Assembly (NCBI GenBank): GCA_044347745.1
Contig: JBIKUD010000013.1
Coordinates: forward strand, 15,623-79,622
Length of the DNA: 64,000 nucleotides
From: JAIBBV01 sp044347745
GTDB taxonomy: Bacteria; Bdellovibrionota_C; UBA2361; JAFLCA01
Reading direction: 5' to 3'
Below are positions 49,966 through 58,601 of the stretch, piece after piece. The notes under the pieces were generated by a model. It was not told the DNA's origin, searched no databases, and was given only the letters and a program-made list of their open reading frames with translations. Made by a program: the position numbers and the translations under genes. Position 1 is the first letter of the stretch, and each line of letters starts with the position of its first letter.

Positions 49966-50997
49966 CTATTTAGTCGCCGCTATATGAGCAGAAAGGTCAT
50001 TCACAAATTCTTCGAGACCATAAGCGGGGAAGGTTAAACAGTGATGGATGATGCCATCTAATGCAGGGGCAATTCCGGTTCTCAGTTCCCGCGCTCGGGG
50101 GTAACTTAAGAAGAGAGATAGTTCGAGATCATACCCATCTGACTTAGGTTGCTCGTACGCACGAGGGAAGAAAGTGCTAAGGTTTTCGAACGGCAAAATC
50201 TTGGTAAGGTGTTCATACAACATCACGCCAAGAGCCATTACGTCGGCCTTAGAACTCCAATGCGCCAATGGATTATACCAAGGTGAAGTAATTAGAGTTC
50301 CATTGAACGCACTCGGATGTGGCGACGGATCTAATATTTTTACCGTTCCATCAGTTTGAATCCAAATATCCTCTGGTTTTAGTGCGCGATGGGCATCAAG
50401 TGTTCCGGCATTTTTTAGACTGCTGAGTGTCTTTGCGACTTCGACAAACCAATTAAGATCGACGTGTTCGTTGGCACTACGAAAGTACTCCCTTAAAGTA
50501 TGCCCAGGGGAGTACTCCAGTGCTAAAATAGGCATCCCTGCCAGTTCTAGGAGGTCTGGATGCGCAAGTTTTATTAGGTTTGGATGTTTTGCTCGGGTGA
50601 GAATCTCGTGCTGCATTTTGATTAGGTCACAACACTGAAAATGATCCATATAATCAATTAAGGGTTTACTATTTCTTAGAAACGCCGCTTCAGATGGAGT
50701 CTCATCCGGGCTTAGGTAGTGGGGTTGAGGGTTGCTGCTCACTTCAAGTAAACGTATTCTATAAGTTCCACCACCGCCGAAAATTGGTTCCTTAAGTGCA
50801 ACCATGTTACCCTGGCTGTCCATCCCTAAGTAGGTATGAGAAAAACCACCATTACCCAAAAATTGTGTGATCGTATAGGGGCCAAAAGTAGAGCCTACAC
50901 TTAAATTTCCTTCACATGGCCTAGCTGGCGGGACTAACGGCGAGCTGTTCATGCTTGCGTTTTTAGCTGGCTTAGGACCTTCCGCACTTGGGTTCAT
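49966..50997 (-). CDS. Ser/Thr protein kinase-like protein, predicted pseudokinase
   Basis: 343 residues. The N-lobe is intact: glycine-rich loop GNGGFSHTY (48-56) and VALKE with Lys69. In the C-lobe the catalytic loop reads HRALKPED (203-210), so the HRD aspartate is Ala. The DFG motif is DPS (223-225). ATP may bind but phosphotransfer should be lost. GVMLYEHLTKILPFE is the typical helix F region. No transmembrane helix. It is a single-gene unit between repeat copies 11 and 10. Confidence 0.8.
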   Translation of the reverse strand: MNPSAEGPKPAKNASMNSSPLVPPARPCEGNLSVGSTFGPYTITQFLGNGGFSHTYLGMDSQGNMVALKEPIFGGGGTYRIRLLEVSSNPQPHYLSPDETPSEAAFLRNSKPLIDYMDHFQCCDLIKMQHEILTRAKHPNLIKLAHPDLLELAGMPILALEYSPGHTLREYFRSANEHVDLNWFVEVAKTLSSLKNAGTLDAHRALKPEDIWIQTDGTVKILDPSPHPSAFNGTLITSPWYNPLAHWSSKADVMALGVMLYEHLTKILPFENLSTFFPRAYEQPKSDGYDLELSLFLSYPRARELRTGIAPALDGIIHHCLTFPAYGLEEFVNDLSAHIAATK

Positions 50998-51128
50998 AGG
51001 AGCCTTTGGTCAAAAAAGTCATCTTGTCTTGCGCTGGGAATTTTACCCATAGATCAGAATCTTACTCAAATGCACGGCCGAGGGCTGGCGGGGGAGACTA
51101 TGTATAGAGGATTTTTTTGAACGATATT

Positions 51129-51251
51129 CCGGACACCCAGAAAATCCTCCAATCACCCCGAAATTACTGCAAAGTGCTTGAAGTGACTTTTCCCGCAAAT
51201 TCAATGGGTTAATTTGGGTGCGAAGTGGGGGCTTGGGGGTTGGGACGCACC
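51129..51251 (+). repeat. Island repeat, copy 11 (right boundary of island)
   Basis: CCGGACACCC ... TTCAATGGGTTAA ... GTTGGGACGCACC, followed by a partial duplication of the last bases. It is the last copy; the conserved gene rlmC starts 87 bp further on. About 130 bp between it and the pseudokinase start contain nothing recognisable. Confidence 0.85.
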
Positions 51252-51337
51252 AGGGGGAGGCACCAGGGGGAGGGCTAGGGCGAGATGCGGCAGGCCGCCA
51301 GTTGGCAGCAGGCGGCGGGCCGGGGTAGGTTACGGGA

Positions 51338-52498
51338 ATGGTGGATACTGGTTTGACTTGCCCATATTTTGAAACGAATACGTGTCGCTCGTGTAGTTTG
51401 TTGCCTATGCCTTATGGTCAGCAGCTTTTGCAAAAGCAGGGTGCTGTTGAGCAGGCAATGCGGCAGGCGGGAATTGAGGCAAAGGTTGAAGCTTGTGTGG
51501 GTTCAGATCCAAATTTTGGTTCGCGCAACAAGGCCAAAATGGTGGTGGGCGGAAACACTGCGCACCCAAAGCTGGGGCTGATTGATGAGAATTTACGAGT
51601 ACGGGATTTAACGGCTTGTCCGCTGCTCCTGCCGAGTATGCTTCCGCTTTTGCGAGTGCTGCGCGATGGAATTTCGCGGCATGGACTTAAGCCGTATGCG
51701 GTTCCTGAACGCACCGGAGAGCTTAAGTTCTGCATTCTGCGTCAAAGCGAAAGCACAAAAGAGACGATGCTACGGTTTGTGGCTAAATCTCGGCAAGATG
51801 AAGCCGGTTATCGAAAATTGGCCAGTGAGCTACAAAAGCAATTTCCTGAGCTAAAGGTAGTCACCTTAAATGTGCAGCCGATTCACCAAGCAATTTTAGA
51901 GGGGCCAGAGGAATATGTGCTTAGTGAAAAGAGCGTTATTCAAGAACAAATGGGGGACGTGCGTCTTTTCATTTCTCCCCAAAGTTTTACTCAGGTCACC
52001 AGTAACGTAGCACTGAAGCTCTACCAAACTGTGGCTAAGATTGCTGCGGCCAAAACAGCCCGCAAGGTGCTTGATGTATATTGCGGTGGTGGTGCTTTCT
52101 CTTTGTTCCTCGCAAGTCAGGCTGAGTCTGTTCTTGGTATCGAGAGGTCAAAGCAGGCGGTTGGTGATGCAATTCTTTCGGCTGAGTTAAATAAATTTGC
52201 CAATACCTCCTTTATTGCAACTGATGTTGAAGCTTGGCTACAAACTCAGCCCGATTTGCAATTTGATTTTGTAGTCGTAAATCCTCCGCGTCGCGGATTA
52301 GAGGCGGGGCTTCGAAAGTACTTAGTAAATTTGGGTGCCGCGACTATTGTGTATTCAAGTTGCAATCCAGAAACGTTAGCTCGCGATCTAAAGGATCTTG
52401 GGGTCGTGTACGAAATTGAGCGAATTGAGCCCTTTGATATGTTTCCGCTTACGGACCACGTTGAAACTCTGGTCACTTTAAAGAGACGCGCAGAATAG
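51338..52498 (+). CDS. rlmC: 23S rRNA (uracil-C5)-methyltransferase, RlmC-like
   Basis: 386 residues. The N-terminal Cys set CPYFETNTCRSC would bind the [4Fe-4S] cluster. Rossmann motif LDVYCGGGAFSLFLA, then VVNPPRRGL, and the catalytic Cys in VYSSCNPETLARDL. There is no TRAM domain, as in RlmC (RumB), which methylates U747 of 23S rRNA. It is complete. First gene to the right of the island. Confidence 0.85.
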   Translation: MVDTGLTCPYFETNTCRSCSLLPMPYGQQLLQKQGAVEQAMRQAGIEAKVEACVGSDPNFGSRNKAKMVVGGNTAHPKLGLIDENLRVRDLTACPLLLPSMLPLLRVLRDGISRHGLKPYAVPERTGELKFCILRQSESTKETMLRFVAKSRQDEAGYRKLASELQKQFPELKVVTLNVQPIHQAILEGPEEYVLSEKSVIQEQMGDVRLFISPQSFTQVTSNVALKLYQTVAKIAAAKTARKVLDVYCGGGAFSLFLASQAESVLGIERSKQAVGDAILSAELNKFANTSFIATDVEAWLQTQPDLQFDFVVVNPPRRGLEAGLRKYLVNLGAATIVYSSCNPETLARDLKDLGVVYEIERIEPFDMFPLTDHVETLVTLKRRAE

Positions 52499-52567
52499 CC
52501 AGCCTCAAGCTGTTGCCTCTACTGCGACGAGCGAGTAGTTTGAGGCGGCGTTGACTGGAGATTGTGT

Positions 52568-53329
52568 ATGAGCGATTTAAATTCTGGGGGCTATCTAACT
52601 CACCCGCTGGGCGACCTAATTCATATTGTGCTGGTTGAAACTGAAGAAAGTTTAAATATCGGCAGTGTGGCTCGCGCCATGAAAAATTTGGGCTTCACTA
52701 ATCTGCATCTTGTAAAGCCTGTACATTTTTCAATTGAGAAAGCTGAAATAACTGGGCGCTGGGCCCTTGATGTGCTTCAGAATGCGCGTATACACGAGAG
52801 TCTTGAAGAGTGTTTAAAACCAATGACAGAAGTAATTGGTTTTTCCGGACGCGAAGGAAAAAATCGCGCAAATTTAATGCTCCCAGAATGGGTGCAGCAT
52901 TTCCGTACTCGTCCCTTGGCGCCCACGGCTCTTGTCTTTGGCCCCGAAGACACAGGACTACGGCATGACCACGTTGAACATTGCCGCTGGCTGGTGCGAA
53001 TTCCGACGAGTGCTGAGTATCCTTCATTTAATTTAGCGCAAGCAGTGCTTCTAGGACTTTTTGAACTTTCGCGCCAAGATTGGTCAGGTGCGTCTACTGG
53101 AAACGCGGAACATGCGGCAGATTGGAATCAGTTTTATCAACTAGATAAACTTGTGGATGCTGTGCTTGAAGAGAGTGGATTTTATAGAGTAGGAACTCCA
53201 GAGCCAATTCCAGGGCTGGTTAAAAATCTGTTTCGCCGCACTAATCCAGACAAGCGCGAGATGGGGGTGCTGCTTGCTTTATTTGCACGCATTAGAAAAA
53301 CAATTGAGCGAAGAGAGCAGGGGCTTTAG
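52568..53329 (+). CDS. trmJ: tRNA 2-prime-O-methyltransferase TrmJ-like (SpoU/SPOUT)
   Basis: 253 residues. HIVLVETEESLNIGSVARAMKNLGF, LVFGPEDTGL and YPSFNLAQAVLLGLFEL are the three SPOUT knot motifs of TrmJ, which methylates position 32 of tRNA. A C-terminal helical extension is present. ATG 52568 (GGAG 8 bp upstream) is preferred over the TTG at 52562. Convergent with the next gene, overlapping by 4 bp. Confidence 0.9.
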   Translation: MSDLNSGGYLTHPLGDLIHIVLVETEESLNIGSVARAMKNLGFTNLHLVKPVHFSIEKAEITGRWALDVLQNARIHESLEECLKPMTEVIGFSGREGKNRANLMLPEWVQHFRTRPLAPTALVFGPEDTGLRHDHVEHCRWLVRIPTSAEYPSFNLAQAVLLGLFELSRQDWSGASTGNAEHAADWNQFYQLDKLVDAVLEESGFYRVGTPEPIPGLVKNLFRRTNPDKREMGVLLALFARIRKTIERREQGL

Positions 53330-54201
53330 CGCGGTAAACTATGAGTTTTTGCCTGCGCTGCGCCGGGTACGGTACGAGGCAGTTTGCCAAGTAATGGCGC
53401 TGCTTCGCGATTAATTGCTGAAAGCGAATTTCCAACTCCAGAACCAAAAGTTTTATCTAAATAGTCCATGTAGGCCGAGCCCACTTTTAAGTTGTGACTT
53501 GGGTTTTGAGCTTGCCAGCCACCTTGCCACTCAATGCTGGTGCCATTTAGTTGATAACGCCCCGAGCCAGAGTTTAAGGGTCTTAAGGAAAATGCTTGTT
53601 TTGAACTTGCTGCAATGTCTATCTGCGCATTTGGGTCGGAAGAAGCGAAGCCAGGATCGTAACTGCGTCCATCGCCATTTACGTATAAATATTTGCGGGC
53701 TTCAAGGCGCACGGGGCGCTGCTGCGCGTGTTCAACAATGGTGCGCGATTCTGGTTCGGCAGACACTTGGGTAATTTCTTGGGGCTGAGTGCTGGTTTCA
53801 GGCAGAGTCGCTGTTTGCGCGATACTTTCAGAATTCGACTCTGTATTTGTCTGTGTGACACTGCTTGCAAGAACCTCTGTCTTCGAGGAATTCTCAATTG
53901 CTGTTGCAGGTTCTACTGCGGCAACTTTAATGGAAGCAATTTGTGTATCGGTAGTTGGTTTAGAGAGCGACTCAATTGAGGAAGTGACGTTGACGAATAT
54001 TATCATCGCCGCGCCAAGTAAAATGCCTGACACCAAAAATACCCAATGCCGAAAGAGATGTCTTGCGCGCTCTGCTGCTTGGCGTTCATTGCGTGGGTCG
54101 GTTAGTTCTTGAGTTTGTGCAACAACGGGAGCTAGATCTCCGGTGGCGGTCTCAAAGCGGAGACCTCCTTTTGATTGTCTGGCGGTATCTAGATCTGACA
54201 T
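53326..54201 (-). CDS. Unknown single-pass membrane protein
   Basis: 291 residues from ATG 54201 (GGAAG 9 bp upstream). One hydrophobic helix (HWVFLVSGILLGAAMIIFV, about residues 50-68), then a Ser/Thr/Glu-rich low-complexity linker (about 85-160) and a small C-terminal domain (RLEARKYLYVNGDGRSYDPG onwards). This resembles FHA- or STYKc-type envelope proteins only in layout. No family recognised. Confidence 0.55.
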   Translation of the reverse strand: MSDLDTARQSKGGLRFETATGDLAPVVAQTQELTDPRNERQAAERARHLFRHWVFLVSGILLGAAMIIFVNVTSSIESLSKPTTDTQIASIKVAAVEPATAIENSSKTEVLASSVTQTNTESNSESIAQTATLPETSTQPQEITQVSAEPESRTIVEHAQQRPVRLEARKYLYVNGDGRSYDPGFASSDPNAQIDIAASSKQAFSLRPLNSGSGRYQLNGTSIEWQGGWQAQNPSHNLKVGSAYMDYLDKTFGSGVGNSLSAINREAAPLLGKLPRTVPGAAQAKTHSLPR

Positions 54202-54384
54202 TGGATTACTTCCACACACGCACTATGCGGTTACTCTGAATGTTACAGCCTCTTATCGGCTTGGGCACGGCATTTGCTTCAGGCGGGGGGCTAAAATCTT
54301 GGCCTTAGCCGCTGCTCCTAGGGAATAGCTAACTAGCAATTCTAGTAATATCAGATAGTTAGCTTCGGGCAGCTTAGCTACGCC

Positions 54385-56445
54385 TTACTTTAATTCGTAA
54401 ATGGCCCGCTCGGCCCTAATAATAGAGTCATAATACTCTGGTTTATCCGAGGCCAGTTCAATAAAACGGCGATAGAAGGTGGTTGCTTCTTTGGCTTGGC
54501 CCAGCATCTGATGAGCAACCGCAAGATTAAAATAGGCGTCCACATCTTTGGGATCGGCGGCTACGGCGACTTTTAGGTGGGTAAGTGCTTCCAGCGGTTT
54601 TTGTTCAGCAAGATAAAGGTGTCCTAAATTTCGGCGTGCTTCGCGATCTGCCGGATTTAGCCGAATGGCCAATTCATAACTTTGAATTGCCTCGGCGCGC
54701 TTGTTGGACTTTACATACACAGCAGCTAAATTGTTGTGGCCATCAGCAAATTGCGGCTCAATTTTTACCGCTTCTTTATAGCGCGCAATCGCTACTTCCA
54801 TTTCGCCTTTATTAAATGCCACTACACCAAGATTGTTGGATGCAAGATAGGCGCGTGGGTTACTTTTGAGTGCTTGTTGCCATTCACTTGAAGCTTGTTC
54901 CGTTTGCCCTGTCATGGCTAATGAATAACCCAAATTAATTCTCGCGTCTGTGTCGCCTGGGCTTTTTGCAAGAAGGTCTTGTAGCTGTCTTTTTGCTTCG
55001 CCGTATTCGCCGGTGTTGATGGACGAAAGCGCTAAATTGTATCGAGGGTGTAGCAAGCCAGGGTTAATTCGCAGCGCGGCTTTGTACTGATCATTTGCTT
55101 CTCGATAGCGCTTTTGTTTGGCGTAACTTAGTCCGAGATCGTTATAAATTTCGGCGTTACTTGGTTCAATTTCGCTCGCTTCTGTGTAGCTGTCTGAGGC
55201 ATTTGCGTACTGACCTCGGCGCATATACACCGCGCCAAGGGCTCTAAATACTGCTGCTGAGGTTGGAGTAAGGCTTTCGGCAGATTTAAGCTGTTCAAGC
55301 GCGTCTTCAAGTTGTCCACGCTTTAAATAAAGAACACCAAGATTATAGCGCGCCAAGCTTGAGCGAATATCTGCTCCGGCGGCTTTTTTCCATTCGGTTT
55401 CGGCGGCATTTAGGTTGCCTAGCTGGGCATAGGCGAAGCCCAAATTAACCAGCAAGGTGGGCTCGCTGGGGGTAATAGATAAGGCTTTACGAATTTCGTT
55501 AATGCCTTCTTGGTATTTTCCAGATTGCACAAGTTCAATGCCGCGTTTGCTGCCCGCAGAAACTGCTTTGATGTCTAAGCCAATAACCGTTTGAAAGTCA
55601 GGTGTTGGTGCGCTGCTGCGCGCTTCTGAGGCAAGCACCATGCCGTTGGCACTGCGAGTGCTCGATTTTTCCTGCATAGATTGAACAGCCATTTGCCATT
55701 CGCGCATAGCTGCGTTCAAATTTCCTGATTGTAAATAAACCGAGCCAAGTCCGTTATGCGAATCGGCATGTCGAGGGTCGATTGCAAGCGCTTGTTTAAA
55801 TGCGGCCTCGGCCTGCTCCTTTTTGCCCTCATCTAGAGCTGCTACGCCTACGAGGTAGTGCAGCTGTGCTGAGCGTATCCCGCTCGCGATAGCTGCTTTC
55901 CAAACTTGCACTGCTTGATTGCGCTTCCCAAGATCAAGAAGCGTATTTCCCATTTGTAAATGTGCTTCGGCATTGCGCGGATTTAAAGCCGCAGCGCGCC
56001 GATATTGATCTAAGGCCTTTTCGGTCAGGCCCGAGGCTGCATAGGTGTTTGCTAAGTTAAGATGGGCTTCGTCCGAAGGTCTTAAGGTTATGACACGTCG
56101 AAAGTAAGAGGCAGCTTGTGGGTACCTTTGTAATTTGTACAACGCGAGGCCAAGATTAGTCAGCGCAATATGATCTGAAGCGTTTAGACGCAAGGCGGTT
56201 TGAAACGAGCTGGCGGCTTCTTCGAAGCGATTTTGCGAATAATAAATACTGCCTAGGTTAACGTGGGCTCTGCTGTCGCGGGGATTGGCTTGAATGGCTG
56301 CTTTGTAGTGTGAAATGGCTTTATTAGTGTCCCCGCTACCGTGAGCTTCAACGGCATGTTCGTAGGCTGCTTTTTTGGGGGCTGTGGGCGCACAGGCGCA
56401 TAAGAGTAGGGAACAAAAGAGGCCTGAAGCTAGGGTGCTGCGCAT
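54385..56445 (-). CDS. Tetratricopeptide-repeat lipoprotein
   Basis: 686 residues. Lipobox LLCAC (Cys about 17-19) after a short leader, then about 17 TPR units (for example AHVNLGSIYYSQNRFEEAAS and AYLASNNLGVVAFNKGEMEV). It is probably an envelope scaffold for protein complexes. It is the only gene between the TrmJ side and the release factor gene. Confidence 0.88.
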   Translation of the reverse strand: MRSTLASGLFCSLLLCACAPTAPKKAAYEHAVEAHGSGDTNKAISHYKAAIQANPRDSRAHVNLGSIYYSQNRFEEAASSFQTALRLNASDHIALTNLGLALYKLQRYPQAASYFRRVITLRPSDEAHLNLANTYAASGLTEKALDQYRRAAALNPRNAEAHLQMGNTLLDLGKRNQAVQVWKAAIASGIRSAQLHYLVGVAALDEGKKEQAEAAFKQALAIDPRHADSHNGLGSVYLQSGNLNAAMREWQMAVQSMQEKSSTRSANGMVLASEARSSAPTPDFQTVIGLDIKAVSAGSKRGIELVQSGKYQEGINEIRKALSITPSEPTLLVNLGFAYAQLGNLNAAETEWKKAAGADIRSSLARYNLGVLYLKRGQLEDALEQLKSAESLTPTSAAVFRALGAVYMRRGQYANASDSYTEASEIEPSNAEIYNDLGLSYAKQKRYREANDQYKAALRINPGLLHPRYNLALSSINTGEYGEAKRQLQDLLAKSPGDTDARINLGYSLAMTGQTEQASSEWQQALKSNPRAYLASNNLGVVAFNKGEMEVAIARYKEAVKIEPQFADGHNNLAAVYVKSNKRAEAIQSYELAIRLNPADREARRNLGHLYLAEQKPLEALTHLKVAVAADPKDVDAYFNLAVAHQMLGQAKEATTFYRRFIELASDKPEYYDSIIRAERAIYELK

Positions 56446-56607
56446 AAGCTTATACTCAATTAATCGAATGAAGTCAGAGTGAATGGTATTAGCTTATTCA
56501 ATTCGGCTGGCTTAAGCCACCGGGTAAGATTGTTAGTGCTGGTGGTTAAGGGGGCAGGGGCTGGTTACGGCTCAACGGAAGCAGAAAACTGGGACAGAAA
56601 TTTTGAA

Positions 56608-56702
56608 TTTACCACGAAGACCTCGAAGACCACTAAGTCAAAGGTCGTCCTAAGGGATTCCCACTTGGTGGTCTTTGACTTCTTAGTGGTGAAAACTTTC
56701 TT
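56608..56702. repeat. Palindromic intergenic repeat, copy 1
   Basis: Begins TTTACCACGAAGACC and ends TAGTGGTGAAAACTTTCTT. ACCACTAAGTCAAAG pairs with CTTTGACTT-CTT-AGTGGT across the centre. The CCACGAAGAC/TTCGTGG type of element is widespread in intergenic DNA of environmental bacteria. Confidence 0.75.
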
Positions 56703-56826
56703 AGGGCTGCATGTCTTTAGGTGCCAGTTTGGGTTAGTGAGAAGTACTCCGCCCACAACTGACCTGCTATCAGCACCCGAACCCGGGTCTCTAGCACCAG
56801 ATATTTGGTCCAGGCCCAGAAGGAAT

Positions 56827-56919
56827 ATTTTACCACGAAGACCCCCAAGACCACGAAGTGTATGATTTTAATGGCCCCGACTCTGAGTCCTTTGGGTTCT
56901 TCGTGGTGAAAACTTTCTT
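56827..56919. repeat. Palindromic intergenic repeat, copy 2
   Basis: Same ends as copy 1 (TTTACCACGAAGACC and TTCGTGGTGAAAACTTTCTT), different centre. It lies 75 bp before the release factor 3 start and could fold in that mRNA leader or end upstream transcripts. Confidence 0.75.
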
Positions 56920-56992
56920 CAAGCAGCGCCTCTTTATAACTTAATTATCAGGGGTTTTGACAGGCTTTCGCCACAGTTCTAAAGTCTGGTGC

Positions 56993-58597
56993 ATGACACC
57001 AGCCTTACAATCAAAAATTGCCACTGCGGTTGCCCAGCGCCGCACGTTTGCCATTATTTCTCATCCTGATGCGGGTAAAACAACTTTGACTGAAAAGTTG
57101 CTCTTGTATTCTGGCATGCTTCGCACAGCCGGAATGGTGCGTGGCCGTAAAGGCAGCAAGGCAACTAGCTCAGACTGGATGGGCATGGAGCAAGAGCGTG
57201 GTATCTCGATTACTGCTTCCGCTATGCAGTTTCCCTATAAAGGGGCGATTATTAATTTGCTTGATACCCCAGGGCATCAAGATTTTAGTGAAGATACGTA
57301 TCGAACGTTGACGGCAGCAGACACAGCGGTCATGGTTATCGACGCCTCAAAAGGCGTTGAGGCTCAAACTCGTAAACTTTTTGAAGTGTGCCGCATTCGT
57401 GGCATCCCCATTCTTACGTTTATAAACAAAATGGATTTGCCTGCCCGAGATCCTTTTGAGCTGATGGACGAACTGGAACAGGTGCTTAAAATTAAGGCAT
57501 CTCCTCGCAACTGGCCGGTGGGATCAGGGCGCGAGTTTGTTGGCGTAACAGACGTTGATTCAAAACAAGTTTCTTTGTTCACTCGCTCTAATTCTGGCGG
57601 CGCTGAAAAAGCCGAACAGCGTCAGGTGCCACACACTCAGCTTGGCGCAGAAGGTGTTGATGCTGATCTGATTAAAAAATTAAATTACGAGCTCGAACTT
57701 CTTGAGGTTGCAGGCAATCAATTTTCTAAAGAAGCCTTCCTTGCTGGAGAAATTACGCCGGTGTTCTTCGGTTCGGCTTTGACAAACTTTGGTGTTGAGC
57801 CCTTTTTTGACAGTTTCATTTCAATAGCTTCTTCTCCTCGCACGGTGTCGGCGCTTAGTCCGCAGGCTGAAGAGGTGTTGATTGAACCCAATGATGAATT
57901 TTTCTCGGCCTTTGTGTTTAAAATTCAAGCCAACATGAACCCCAAACACCGCGATAGTATGGCGTTTATGCGGGTGTGCTCGGGTCGATTTGAACGGGAC
58001 ATGATGGTCACCCATCATCGAAGTGGCAAAGATGTCAGATTGTCCCGATCGTATAGTTTAGTAGCCCAAGACCGTAACACAGTTGACGAAGCTTTTGCTG
58101 GCGATGTGGTGGGAGTTATAAATCCGGGAGTGTTTGCAATAGGAGACAGCATCTCTACAAAAGGCGGATTTAATTTCCGCCCTATGCCTTCATTTCCCCC
58201 TGAAGTTGTTGCGCAGATTCGCCCTAAAGATGTGCTCCGTCATAAATCGTTTGATAAAGGCGTTAGGCAGCTTTGTGATGAAGGAGCTGTGCAGCTTTTG
58301 CGCTCCTATGAACATCCAGATAGTAGCCCCATGATTGCGGCAGTAGGGCGCTTGCAGTTTGATGTGCTGCAGTATCGCCTTGAGCACGAGTACCAAGTGC
58401 AAACGGTGCTTGATGTAATGCCGTATCAAGAATCGGCCTGGATAATTGGAGATATTTCTGAATTACGTAAGCCTCAAAGTGCAGCTCTTGCTCTTGATAG
58501 CCAGAATAGAGTGGTCATTTTGTTTACTGGCGCTTGGGAAAAACGCTTTGTACTTGAACGAAATCCGAAGCTAGAGCTTAAGGATTTTATGCGGTGA
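56993..58597 (+). CDS. prfC: Peptide chain release factor 3
   Basis: 534 residues, the family length. G1 SHPDAGKTTLTEKLL, switch II DTPGHQDFSEDTYR and NKMD are intact. RF3 is a GTPase that removes RF1/RF2 from the ribosome after termination. I chose ATG 56993 (MTPALQ), the usual N terminus, over 56957. The next gene starts 4 bp after the stop. Confidence 0.95.
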   Translation: MTPALQSKIATAVAQRRTFAIISHPDAGKTTLTEKLLLYSGMLRTAGMVRGRKGSKATSSDWMGMEQERGISITASAMQFPYKGAIINLLDTPGHQDFSEDTYRTLTAADTAVMVIDASKGVEAQTRKLFEVCRIRGIPILTFINKMDLPARDPFELMDELEQVLKIKASPRNWPVGSGREFVGVTDVDSKQVSLFTRSNSGGAEKAEQRQVPHTQLGAEGVDADLIKKLNYELELLEVAGNQFSKEAFLAGEITPVFFGSALTNFGVEPFFDSFISIASSPRTVSALSPQAEEVLIEPNDEFFSAFVFKIQANMNPKHRDSMAFMRVCSGRFERDMMVTHHRSGKDVRLSRSYSLVAQDRNTVDEAFAGDVVGVINPGVFAIGDSISTKGGFNFRPMPSFPPEVVAQIRPKDVLRHKSFDKGVRQLCDEGAVQLLRSYEHPDSSPMIAAVGRLQFDVLQYRLEHEYQVQTVLDVMPYQESAWIIGDISELRKPQSAALALDSQNRVVILFTGAWEKRFVLERNPKLELKDFMR

Positions 58598-58601
58598 TGC
58601 C

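Noticed and set aside
26082..51251. Island repeats as a CRISPR array
   Set aside because: Units are over 100 bp, diverged, and separated by kilobases of genes rather than by spacers; no cas genes.
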